Assembly: GCF_021560035.1 (NCBI RefSeq)
Contig: NZ_CP074373.1
Coordinates: 1,236,001 to 1,300,000, forward strand
Direction of reading: 5' to 3'
Length of the DNA: 64,000 nt
Source of the DNA: Virgibacillus sp. NKC19-16
Lineage (GTDB): Bacteria; Bacillota; Bacilli; Bacillales; Amphibacillaceae
In this document: piece by piece, positions 54,561 to 61,844 of the stretch
How the letters are laid out: each line of letters starts with the position of its first letter
How positions within the stretch are numbered: position 1 is the stretch's first letter
Made by a program: the position numbers and the translations under genes
The notes under the pieces: generated by a model
Database searches by the model: none
The model's input: only the letters and a program-made list of their open reading frames with translations
What the model was told of the DNA's origin: nothing

Positions 54561-55109
54561 TTGCCAGAGGAAAACGAAGAAAAAAACTGGGAAAAATATG
54601 ATGAAACGATTCAACGATTTATTCAGGTCATCGCAAAAAATATGAATTTGTATGGGATTACACCTTCTGTAGGGCGATTATATGGCGTCTTATATTTTGC
54701 TGATCAGCCAATGACACTGGATGATATGCGAGAAGCATTGGTAATGAGTAAAACAAGTATGTCAACAGGGGTCCGGGCGTTATCCGAGATGAGAATGGTA
54801 GAATCCACGTTTAAGCGAGGGATTCGAAAAGACCTATATCGGTCAGAGGAAGATTGGTACAAATCCTTTACCTCTTTATTTGGTAACCGCTGGCGCCAGC
54901 AAACCGAAACAAATATTGAAGAAGCCGAAGAAACCATAGCTGAGTTAAATGAGCTAATGGCTGATACAGCAGATGAAAAACTAAAAAGTAAAATAGAAGA
55001 TGATTTGGAAAGACTGCATTATGCAAAAAATTATTATGAATGGTTAATGAAGTTAATTAAGGTCATGGAATCCGGAGAGATTTTTGAGTATATTCCAAAA
55101 AACAAATAA
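54561..55109 (+). CDS. GbsR/MarR-type transcriptional regulator (choline/betaine-responsive family)
   Basis: 182-aa regulator with a winged helix (GITPSVGRLYGVLYFADQPMTLDDM, then SKTSMSTGVRALSEMRMV) and a helical C-terminal domain. It is a clear relative of the regulator at 60848-61348: both have LTLDDM.EAL..SKTSMST. B. subtilis GbsR and OpcR, of this family, control betaine synthesis and uptake. TTG 54561 follows GGAGGG with a 7-nt gap; ATG 54540 has no site. It sits between yhaN and yhaM, which are neighbours in B. subtilis, so it looks inserted. Confidence 0.85.
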   Translation: MPEENEEKNWEKYDETIQRFIQVIAKNMNLYGITPSVGRLYGVLYFADQPMTLDDMREALVMSKTSMSTGVRALSEMRMVESTFKRGIRKDLYRSEEDWYKSFTSLFGNRWRQQTETNIEEAEETIAELNELMADTADEKLKSKIEDDLERLHYAKNYYEWLMKLIKVMESGEIFEYIPKNK

Positions 55110-55118
55110 AAAACAGGC

Positions 55119-55194
55119 AGAGATTGACATAAAAGAATAGGTTTGTATGCAATGCATGTTGCATCAGCCGGTTTTTTCGTCAATCTCTTTTTTA
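55119..55194 (+). terminator. Large terminator hairpin after the GbsR-type gene
   Basis: AGAGATTGAC (55119-55128) and GTCAATCTCT (55179-55188) are perfect outer arms followed by six Ts. The 50-nt interior holds the palindrome ATGCAATGCATGTTGCAT. Confidence 0.7.
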
Positions 55195-55216
55195 AACAGG
55201 GGGAGGAAGTTTCAGG

Positions 55217-56167
55217 ATGGTAAAGGGAATTGGATATGCCGCAATTGGTGATGTGTTTGATGGTTATATGTTAATTAAAGAGGCAACCAAAGGTGTTGCA
55301 AGCAATGGAAAGCCTTTCTTAACCTTAATTTTGAGAGATGCTACAGGTGAAATCGATGCAAAGCTGTGGGATGCGTCAAAAGAGGATGAAACGGTATTTA
55401 TACCGGAACAAATAGTCAGACTTGGTGGTGAAGTGAATCAGTTCCGCGGGAAGGCGCAGCTGAAAATCAAGTCTGTACGCCCCGCACAACCTACAGACGG
55501 TGTCCGGGTCTCAGACTTCGTTGAAAAGGCTCCGGTTGAAAAGGAAATTTTATCGGAAAAGTTAACAGAGGTAATTTTTGAGATGGAGAACCCAGTAATG
55601 CAGCGAATCGTTCGGGCATTTATTAAAAAATATCAAGAAGCATTACTAACGTACCCGGCTGCTTCTAAAAATCATCATGAATATGTTTCCGGGCTGGCCC
55701 ATCATATTGTAAGTATGCTTGCCATTGCAAGGGAGCTACATAATTTATACCCTGAACTTAATAAGGATTTATTGTATGCAGGTATTATATTACATGATCT
55801 TGGCAAGCTAAAAGAATTATCAGGAGTAGTGACGACAAGCTATACAACGGAAGGGAAGTTGTTAGGACATATTCCTATGATGGTGGAGGAAATCGGTTTA
55901 ATGGCGAAAGAACTGCAAATTGAAGGAGAAGAAGAAGTATTAATTCTACAACATTTAGTATTAAGTCATCATGGAAAAGCAGAATGGGGAAGTCCAAAGC
56001 CGCCATTAGTCCGTGAAGCAGAAATCCTGCATCTCATTGATTTAATGGATGCAAAAATGAATATGTTAAATCGTGCGTTAGATAAAGTGAAACCGGGTGA
56101 ATTTACAGAACGATTATTTGCTATGGATAACCGGGCATTTTATAAACCTCTATTCGAGGAAAAATAA
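55217..56167 (+). CDS. yhaM: 3'-5' exoribonuclease YhaM
   Basis: 316-aa exoribonuclease, also able to act on DNA. An N-terminal OB-fold nucleic-acid-binding domain (residues 10-95, [19 protein letters not shown]) and an HD phosphohydrolase domain (about 155-290) are seen. Metal motifs are [25 protein letters not shown] and [14 protein letters not shown] after GGGGGAGGAAG. It has its own transcription unit, perhaps with yhaL. Confidence 0.95.
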   Translation: MVKGIGYAAIGDVFDGYMLIKEATKGVASNGKPFLTLILRDATGEIDAKLWDASKEDETVFIPEQIVRLGGEVNQFRGKAQLKIKSVRPAQPTDGVRVSDFVEKAPVEKEILSEKLTEVIFEMENPVMQRIVRAFIKKYQEALLTYPAASKNHHEYVSGLAHHIVSMLAIARELHNLYPELNKDLLYAGIILHDLGKLKELSGVVTTSYTTEGKLLGHIPMMVEEIGLMAKELQIEGEEEVLILQHLVLSHHGKAEWGSPKPPLVREAEILHLIDLMDAKMNMLNRALDKVKPGEFTERLFAMDNRAFYKPLFEEK

Positions 56168-56233
56168 AGTCATTATTTCATCTCCTTGTACATATATATG
56201 GGATTATAAGGATGGACAAGGGAGGCTATATAA

Positions 56234-56434
56234 ATGATACTTGGAGTACCTTGGTGGGTTTTTGTAATGATCATTTGTATATTTCTTAGTGGCTATATGG
56301 CGTTTAGAACGATGCGGGCAGATCAACGCCTCCAGCAACAGTTTATTGAGCGTGAAGGGAAAGTATACATGGATCGCATGGAGGCAGAGCGCCAATATAG
56401 AAATGAACAAAGAGAACGGCAAATATCAGATTAA
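56234..56434 (+). CDS. yhaL: Sporulation protein YhaL
   Basis: 66-aa protein with one N-terminal membrane helix (VPWWVFVMIICIFLSGYMAF) and a basic, Arg/Gln/Glu-rich cytosolic helix. Matches the small YhaL family, which lies between yhaM and prsA in Bacillus and is linked to sporulation. ATG after GGGAGG. Followed directly by a strong terminator. Confidence 0.9.
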   Translation: MILGVPWWVFVMIICIFLSGYMAFRTMRADQRLQQQFIEREGKVYMDRMEAERQYRNEQRERQISD

Positions 56435-56466
56435 AAAAGGCTAATACATGTGTATTAGCCTTTTAA
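56433..56466. terminator. Terminator between yhaL and prsA
   Basis: AAAAAAGGCTAATACA and TGTATTAGCCTTTT are perfect inverted repeats with A and T runs; serves both converging genes. Confidence 0.9.
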
Positions 56467-56490
56467 CCTAGCTGAAGGGTGCCGAAATTA

Positions 56491-57513
56491 TTACCCTTCT
56501 GCATTCTCATCGCTATTCTCTTCTGTTTCGGAGTCTTCTGAGCCTTCTTCAGATTCAGTATCTCCAGATTCACTGTTGGAATCACCTTCAGATTCACTGT
56601 CAGACCCATTTTCAGATTCAGTATCACCAGATTCTTGTTCATTTTGCTGTGCTTCTTCCGGTGGGGCAAACAAACCTTCAAATTCTTCAAGTTGCACTTC
56701 GATATTTGCATCTTGCATTAATTGGTTCATTTTTTGCTGGGACGCGGCTGGGTCTATTTGTTCTAAAGCCAGCTCATCACGAATACTGTCTTTCACATCT
56801 TCATATTCACCAATCGATTCTTCTGCCTCACGTTTATCATTTACTTTGATAATATGAAAACCATGCTGTGTGGCGACAGGATCGCTAATTTCTCCCTCTT
56901 CCATGCTATAGGCTGCATCTTCAAATGGAGGTACCATATCACCTACAGAGAAATACCCAAGATTGCCACCGTCTTCTGCTGTGCCATCTGTTGAATATTC
57001 ACTGGCTAGCTCTGCAAAGTCAGCACCATCATCAAGTTGCTCTTTCACTTCATTTGCGGTTTCTTCGTCTTCAACTAAAATGTGTTGTGCGTCAATTTCT
57101 GTATTCCTGCGATCATATTCTGCTTGAATTTCTTCTTCTGGAATTTCTACGTCTTCTGTAAGAGCTTGTTGCTGTAACATGCTAATACGTACTACTTCCC
57201 GGTATGCTTCTTCGTCAGGGATACCCTGCTGTTGAAGTGCCATTTCAAATTGTTCACCTAACTGATCTTTTGCTGCTTGTACTTCTTCATCAACGGCAGC
57301 TTCATCTACTTCATAATTATTTTCTAAAACCTGTACCGTCATTAACTCCTGCAACATGGCTTCACCATGACGGTCTTTTAACTCTTGATAAAACTCGTCC
57401 TGCGTAATATTTCCTGCATCTGATTCAACAACCGTTTCTTCCCCTGAATCAGAGCATGCTGCTAAAGTTAATACGCCTGCTGTAAGTGTTACAGCCATTG
57501 CCAGTTTTTTCAT
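56491..57513 (-). CDS. prsA: Foldase lipoprotein PrsA (parvulin-type peptidyl-prolyl isomerase)
   Basis: 340-aa lipoprotein that folds secreted proteins at the membrane-wall boundary. Lipobox LTLAAC gives Cys20. Then come an N-terminal chaperone helix domain, a parvulin domain (around DAQHILVEDEETANEVK, NLGYFSVGDMVPPFE and QHGFHIIKVND), and the closing chaperone helix. After these comes an extra tail of about 50 residues made almost only of Ser, Glu, Asp, Gly and Asn, not present in B. subtilis PrsA. It is very acidic, as in salt-adapted secreted proteins. ATG 57513 after AGGAGTG. Confidence 0.95.
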   Translation of the reverse strand: MKKLAMAVTLTAGVLTLAACSDSGEETVVESDAGNITQDEFYQELKDRHGEAMLQELMTVQVLENNYEVDEAAVDEEVQAAKDQLGEQFEMALQQQGIPDEEAYREVVRISMLQQQALTEDVEIPEEEIQAEYDRRNTEIDAQHILVEDEETANEVKEQLDDGADFAELASEYSTDGTAEDGGNLGYFSVGDMVPPFEDAAYSMEEGEISDPVATQHGFHIIKVNDKREAEESIGEYEDVKDSIRDELALEQIDPAASQQKMNQLMQDANIEVQLEEFEGLFAPPEEAQQNEQESGDTESENGSDSESEGDSNSESGDTESEEGSEDSETEENSDENAEG

Positions 57514-57606
57514 TCTACGAACACTCCTAATCTTATTGTTACATTTTACTAACACATTGATAAATATACCATAGTTTTGTGGCAGAAAAATAGTTTTTAT
57601 GTATAA

Positions 57607-57792
57607 TTAAACCATTACATTCAAAACTCGTACATAACCATTCACAAGTAAGACGACAAGCATAAAATTAATCACTCGAAAAAACTTTTTCTGATCCGCT
57701 ATTTTCATTTCCATTATTCTACAAAATTTATCATTTAAAACGTTAAAAATAAGCAAGACCGCCAGCCCGAAAATCACAAAATAAATAATCAA
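57607..57792 (-). CDS. Small two-span membrane protein, unknown
   Basis: 61-aa frame starting at TTG 57792, with GGGGGAGG 9 nt before it. Two hydrophobic segments (IIYFVIFGLAVLLIFNVL and VINFMLVVLLVNGYVRVLNV) flank a charged loop (EMKIADQKKFFR). I do not recognise it. The good ribosome binding site and hairpin topology favour a real gene. It lies upstream of prsA on the same strand. Confidence 0.55.
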   Translation of the reverse strand: MIIYFVIFGLAVLLIFNVLNDKFCRIMEMKIADQKKFFRVINFMLVVLLVNGYVRVLNVMV

Positions 57793-57903
57793 TAAAATAA
57801 CCTCCCCCTAAAGGATACCTAGCCTTTCTCTTTCTATGTATAATTATAACTGTACCAAAATATTAACGATCTGAACAGTGTGGATTTAAATTTGAGTCGA
57901 AAT

Positions 57904-57944
57904 AAAAATGGAACAGAGGCGATGCAACGCCCTGTTCCATTTAC
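57904..57944 (-). terminator. Terminator of the first orphan binding-protein gene
   Basis: AAATGGAACAG and CTGTTCCATTT are perfect 11-bp inverted repeats, directly after the stop codon of the minus-strand gene, with a T run (ATTTTTATT) in that direction. Confidence 0.8.
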
Positions 57945-57947
57945 TGC

Positions 57948-58961
57948 TTATTCTCTTGGTACGCCGTCAAGCCATTCATCAACTTGATCAGGGTTATTTT
58001 CAATATATTCCCGGACAACTTCAGCGGGGTCCCGATCTTCCGCATGAACTTTCGGCATCATTTCGTCAATCATCTCATAACTTTCATCATATTGCTCGAG
58101 CACTTTGTAAGCTCTTGGGGCATCTTCTTCCAGACCTTCGCGAGCTACCGTGAAAATCTGGTCGCCATCTCCACCGTAAATTTCTTGTGGATCCTCAAGC
58201 ATTTTCAAATCCAATGTACCGAAAATCCAATGTGGTTGCCAAAGCGGTACAATAATCGGCTCTTCATTTTCAACGGCATCCTGCAGTGTAGTAAGCATCG
58301 CCGCTTCAGAGCTTGATGTCAGCTCCCAATTATCCAAACCGTATGCTTCGAAAGCTTCCTGTGTATTTTCCATGATTCCAGCGCCAGGATCTATTCCGAC
58401 AACCTGCCAATCAACTGCTTCACCGAGCTCTTCATTATCCTTCAAGTCTTCAAGTGAATTCACATCTTCCATGTAACTTGGGACACCCAAAGATAGCGGT
58501 GCCTCATCAAGCACCTGTTTGACTTGAACAATATCCTCCTCATACTGTTCCCAGTACGCTCCGTGCGTTGCTGGGAGCCAAGCGGATGTATGGAAATCGG
58601 CTGAACCATCAGCAACACTGGACCACATCGCCCCAGCCTCTACTTGCGCTAGTTCAACATCGTAGCCGACCATCTCAAGCAAAGCACCCAGCATATGTGT
58701 ACTAACTGTTTCTCTTGCCCAAGCCACGTATGGTTGAGTTAATTCTTCCTGACCTATTTCAGGCCCTTCACTTGTTTCCTCAGAGCCCTCATCGTCAGAG
58801 GCTTCACTGCTTGTTTCCTCGCTGCTATCCCCACCACATGCAGCTAAGAACATCGTAAGGAACAAGACTAAAACTATTAAACCAAATTTGAATTTACGAT
58901 CTTTAAATATTGAAAAAACCCCCTTAAATGATATTATATTTGCATACTTAGCAGGTTCCAC
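57948..58961 (-). CDS. Orphan glycine betaine-binding lipoprotein, permuted OpuAC type; start codon unclear
   Basis: OpuAC-superfamily binding lipoprotein, very acidic. Lobe order is QPYVAWARETV...TSAWLPATHGAYW first, then VVGIDPGAGIM...VPLWQPHW. This is circularly permuted against the neighbour at 59365, but all three cage Trp motifs are kept. The GTG at 58961 gives 337 aa with the lipobox Cys only at residue 42 and a poor site. A perfect AAGGGGG (58925-58919) stands 8 nt before an ATA codon (58910). Starting there puts Cys at residue 25 and gives an N-terminus like the neighbour (FKDRKFKFG). I suspect an ATA start or a mutated ATG. No permease or ATPase is adjacent; it may serve OpuA. Confidence 0.85.
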   Translation of the reverse strand: MEPAKYANIISFKGVFSIFKDRKFKFGLIVLVLFLTMFLAACGGDSSEETSSEASDDEGSEETSEGPEIGQEELTQPYVAWARETVSTHMLGALLEMVGYDVELAQVEAGAMWSSVADGSADFHTSAWLPATHGAYWEQYEEDIVQVKQVLDEAPLSLGVPSYMEDVNSLEDLKDNEELGEAVDWQVVGIDPGAGIMENTQEAFEAYGLDNWELTSSSEAAMLTTLQDAVENEEPIIVPLWQPHWIFGTLDLKMLEDPQEIYGGDGDQIFTVAREGLEEDAPRAYKVLEQYDESYEMIDEMMPKVHAEDRDPAEVVREYIENNPDQVDEWLDGVPRE

Positions 58962-59287
58962 GTCCCTGTTAAGTAAAGTACAACTAGGTAATAGTGCCCA
59001 GTTGCACCAACAAATGACTATTTTTAATCATATCAAATAAGCTGGTATTCTCAAAATGAGTATTTCCAAGATATTGAGTATAAACAATAGTCTAATCAAG
59101 ATAAAGCTTGCTAAATGAACATATTAAACTATTTTCACCATTTTAAAGGTTTTTCGTAAGTATTACAAAAGTAAAAATAATAGAAGTTTGATAAAGTAAA
59201 ACAGAGGAATTCTAAGTAAGATACATATTATATGATTAGTGTATTATCACTTTACAATTTAGTAGAGAATGTAATCGATTTTGGATT
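58962..59287. other. AT-rich divergent intergenic region between the two orphan binding-protein genes
   Basis: About 330 bases with no credible gene on either strand. It must hold the promoter of the minus-strand gene and any shared operator. I find no convincing palindrome or riboswitch here. The plus-strand promoter lies just to the right. Confidence 0.4.
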
Positions 59288-59317
59288 TTGTAATTATAGT
59301 AATGCAAGATGTATACT
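59288..59317 (+). promoter_or_regulatory. Sigma-A-like promoter of the second orphan binding-protein gene
   Basis: TTGTAA (59288-59293), 18-bp spacer, TATACT (59312-59317), 47 bases before the ATG. The layout is the same as the candidate opuA promoter at 61524-61553 (TTGTAA, 18 bp, TATAGT). Confidence 0.6.
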
Positions 59318-59364
59318 AATTAATGGTCTAAACATTCATATATATGTAATCAAGGGGGAGACAC

Positions 59365-60264
59365 ATGTTTAAAAAAATTTTAGGGATAACGTCCGTTTTG
59401 ACTTTATCGATAGTATTAGCAGCTTGTGGAGGAAGTGAAGAAGCTACTGATGAAAATGCTTCTGTTGGCGAAGCGGTCGAATATGAGATCGTTGGAATTG
59501 ACCCAGGGGCTGGTATTATGGGGCAAACGGAGGACGCATTATCTGCGTATGGTCTTGAAGACAACTGGGAACTCAGGGAGAGCTCTGGTGCTGCTATGGC
59601 AACGGAATTAGGCAGCGCAATTGATGAAGAAGAGCCGATTATTGTGACTGGCTGGATCCCTCACTGGAAATTTTTTGAGTATGATCTGAAAATGTTGGAA
59701 GATCCACAAGAGGTTTATGGTGGTGAAGAAAATATAAACACTCTTGTACGTCTTGGTTTAGAAGAAGACTTGCCTGGTGCGTATACATTTTTTGACCAAT
59801 TCCAATGGGAGCCGGATCATCTGCAAGACGTTATGTTGAAAATTGAAGAAGGATTATCAGAACAAGAAGCTGCACAAGAATGGGTTGAAGAAAATGAAGA
59901 CTTGGTTAATTCCTGGGTTGAAGGAGCAGAGTCTGGAAACGGAGCGGAAGTAAGAGTTACGTATGTTGCCTGGGCGGATGTAATTGCTAGTTCAAATGTC
60001 GCCAAATACGTATTGGAAAATGAATTGGATTATCAAGTTGAATTAATTCAAGTGGAACCAGGTCCAATGTTTGCTAGTGTTGCGGACGGAAGTGCGGATG
60101 CAATGATTGGAGCGTGGCTACCTTCAACACATGGGGCTTACTATGAAGAGTATGAAGGAGATTTTGAAGATTTAGGAGTGAACTTGACCGGTACACGGAA
60201 TGGTCTTGTTGTTCCTGAGTATATGGATATTGATTCCATTGAAGATTTAATAGAAGATGAATAA
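59365..60264 (+). CDS. Glycine betaine-binding lipoprotein OpuAC-like (orphan, canonical lobe order)
   Basis: 299-aa lipoprotein, lipobox IVLAAC with Cys21, then an acidic spacer. It has the B. subtilis OpuAC order: VGIDPGAGIM and VTGWIPHW in the first half, then VTYVAWADV, SVADGSAD and IGAWLPSTHGAYY in the second. The three Trp residues match the betaine cage of OpuAC. ATG after GGGGGAG. It stands alone between its promoter and a very strong terminator, so it must use ATPase and permease subunits made elsewhere, probably the opuA genes 1.6 kb away. Betaine or a related osmolyte is the probable ligand. Confidence 0.9.
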   Translation: MFKKILGITSVLTLSIVLAACGGSEEATDENASVGEAVEYEIVGIDPGAGIMGQTEDALSAYGLEDNWELRESSGAAMATELGSAIDEEEPIIVTGWIPHWKFFEYDLKMLEDPQEVYGGEENINTLVRLGLEEDLPGAYTFFDQFQWEPDHLQDVMLKIEEGLSEQEAAQEWVEENEDLVNSWVEGAESGNGAEVRVTYVAWADVIASSNVAKYVLENELDYQVELIQVEPGPMFASVADGSADAMIGAWLPSTHGAYYEEYEGDFEDLGVNLTGTRNGLVVPEYMDIDSIEDLIEDE

Positions 60265-60288
60265 AATAATATAGTAGGTGTGACACCT

Positions 60289-60330
60289 AATGAATCCATT
60301 TTGATAGATTATCAAAATGGATTCATTTTT
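60289..60330 (+). terminator. Very strong terminator
   Basis: 17-bp perfect inverted repeat AATGAATCCATTTTGAT (60289-60305) and ATCAAAATGGATTCATT (60311-60327) around a 5-nt loop, followed by TTT. Confidence 0.9.
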
Positions 60331-60482
60331 AGATATCGCAAAGTTTTTGAATCGTTTTCTCGAAGAAAGAAGGTGATTTTCATTTTATAAATGATTTTTG
60401 CTTTTATTCCTTAAAATTAGTGGTAAAATATGCTTAAATGAAACGAAATTTTTTAAATTGCTATTTGAGGGGGTTTTCGCCA

Positions 60483-60839
60483 TTGAAAACGTTAAATAAT
60501 AATGATACAACGTCCTTTCATTTACAATTACTTTCCACAATCATGGATCTGAATGCGTACCCACTTATTCATCTAATTATAGAACATAATATTACATATA
60601 AAGAGTTTGAGGAAATGATGCATTTGCTGCAAAAGTTAGAAGATCAATTCAACATTCAAAGAGAAGAAGGGTTTCTGGATTTTACATCTTTATTGGTAGA
60701 ATTTGCGGGTATGCTTACGGAAAAGCTTGATCCTAACAATACAATTTACGCACTAAAAAAAGAAGGATATTATCCTTCTTTAATGGCTGAATTCACGCTT
60801 ATCATAGAACGAGAGGAAAAAAGGATGAGACGAGGTTGA
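60483..60839 (+). CDS. yhaI: DUF1878 family protein YhaI
   Basis: 118-aa helical cytosolic protein: FHLQLLSTIMDLNAYPLIHL, EEMMHLLQKLEDQFNIQREEGF, LVEFAGMLTEKLDP and YALKKEGYYPSLMAEF, in the pattern of Bacillus YhaI (DUF1878). TTG 60483 follows GAGGGGG; the ATG at 60438 has no site. In B. subtilis yhaI lies a few genes beyond prsA. Here it is separated from prsA by the two binding-protein genes, which supports insertion of the osmolyte genes into the yha series. Function unknown. Confidence 0.8.
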   Translation: MKTLNNNDTTSFHLQLLSTIMDLNAYPLIHLIIEHNITYKEFEEMMHLLQKLEDQFNIQREEGFLDFTSLLVEFAGMLTEKLDPNNTIYALKKEGYYPSLMAEFTLIIEREEKRMRRG

Positions 60840-60847
60840 TCCTCGAA

Positions 60848-61348
60848 TCAGTCCTCCTCAATTCCTGTTTCCTTCATTTTTCTGAATAAATTTTCTACAA
60901 GGATATGAAATTGCAAAATATCATGCGTACGCTTATCCAGAGTTGTGAGTTCTTCAGATGATTCCTTTTTCTTTTTCTCGTTAATAAGATGTTTATTATC
61001 CTCTAAGGCATCTTTTTGATGTTTCGTAGTATCAAGCCATTTATTAATATAGGAATTCATAAATGTTTTAAATAATTGATTATTGGCTTGATATAAATCC
61101 TTTCGAACCCCTTTTTTCCATACACGTGTAACAAGGTTTAAATCTGATAATGAGCGAATGCTTGTGCTCATGGAAGTTTTGCTTTTACCTAATGCCTCAC
61201 TCATATCATCTAAGGTTAATGGTTCTTCAGATAAGTATAAATAAGCAAACAAACGCGCTTCTACGGGACTTAAACCAAAGTTTCCAACTGTTTTTGAGAA
61301 TTCGAGCATTAGATTATCTCTAATTTCTTCATTGTTAGGGATGTTCAT
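60848..61348 (-). CDS. GbsR/MarR-type regulator divergent from opuA (OpuAR-like)
   Basis: 166-aa regulator with a winged helix (GLSPVEARLFAYLYLSEEPLTLDDMSEAL, then KSKTSMSTSIRSLSDLNLV) and a Lys/Glu-rich helical C-terminal part. Belongs to the GbsR family that represses betaine uptake and synthesis genes and responds to choline or related ligands. It reads away from the opuA operon, the usual place for a local regulator. ATG after AGGAGG. Ends 8 bases from the yhaI stop. A paralog lies at 54561-55109. Confidence 0.88.
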   Translation of the reverse strand: MNIPNNEEIRDNLMLEFSKTVGNFGLSPVEARLFAYLYLSEEPLTLDDMSEALGKSKTSMSTSIRSLSDLNLVTRVWKKGVRKDLYQANNQLFKTFMNSYINKWLDTTKHQKDALEDNKHLINEKKKKESSEELTTLDKRTHDILQFHILVENLFRKMKETGIEED

Positions 61349-61471
61349 GTAAATCCTCCTAAAGCCTTGCTAAGATAAGGTTACACTAAATCCCATTAGA
61401 TTGAAAATTGATAGTTTGATAGTATTTTGAAGGAATTTGAAGTAAATCAAAGATACATCCATATAAATTCC

Positions 61472-61489
61472 GTACAGAATAAACTGTAC
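61472..61489. promoter_or_regulatory. 18-bp palindrome, candidate operator of the GbsR-type regulator
   Basis: GTACAG, six-base spacer AATAAA, CTGTAC: perfect dyad symmetry. It lies 124 bases upstream of the regulator start and 35 bases before the -35 box of the candidate opuA promoter. No second copy was seen at the other transport genes, so the assignment is only positional. Confidence 0.4.
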
Positions 61490-61523
61490 AAAAAATATAT
61501 ACAAAAATAATGGAATTTAAGGG

Positions 61524-61553
61524 TTGTAATATAAATGCAATATGGTATATAGT
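61524..61553 (+). promoter_or_regulatory. Candidate sigma-A promoter of the opuA operon
   Basis: TTGTAA (61524-61529), 18-bp spacer, TATAGT (61548-61553). It would give a leader of about 285 bases that contains the 24-codon ORF and two hairpins. Confidence 0.5.
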
Positions 61554-61697
61554 ATTAAAAGTGAGCGATACGAGGCAGTTAAATTTAACATTTAATCCAA
61601 TATACATTATTGGTGTTGTTTTATGGATTTTATCTGATTAAAAAGTCGCATGACTATTATCCTCGTTGCATGAGATTGCCTTAAAAAGGAGGAAAAA

Positions 61698-61772
61698 ATG
61701 GACATGGCAGGGCTCTTGAGTCTCTGTGCTACGGACAAACTCTATCAAAGTTTGTTTTATCTATTAAACTAA
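61698..61772 (+). CDS. Possible 24-codon leader peptide ahead of opuA
   Basis: AAAAAGGAGG lies 5 nt before ATG 61698. The frame runs 24 codons to TAA (MDMAGLLSLCATDKLYQSLF and four more). Codons 13-20 overlap a hairpin, ACAAACT (61735-61741) and AGTTTGT (61749-61755), followed by TTTATC. A ribosome on this ORF would open the hairpin, as in attenuators. No codon run suggests a specific amino acid. It could also be chance, but the ribosome binding site is better than that of many genes here. Confidence 0.4.
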   Translation: MDMAGLLSLCATDKLYQSLFYLLN

Positions 61773-61808
61773 CAGCAGTATTTGTAAAAAATCCTGTATA
61801 AAAAAGAG

Positions 61809-61830
61809 TAACGACAGTATTTTGTCGTTA
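61809..61830 (+). promoter_or_regulatory. Hairpin directly before the opuAA ribosome binding site
   Basis: TAACGACA (61809-61816) and TGTCGTTA (61823-61830) are perfect 8-bp inverted repeats around a 6-nt loop, touching the AGTGAGGTGA site for the ATG at 61845. It may stabilise the 5' end or modulate ribosome entry. Confidence 0.5.
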
Positions 61831-61844
61831 AGTGAGGTGAAAAC

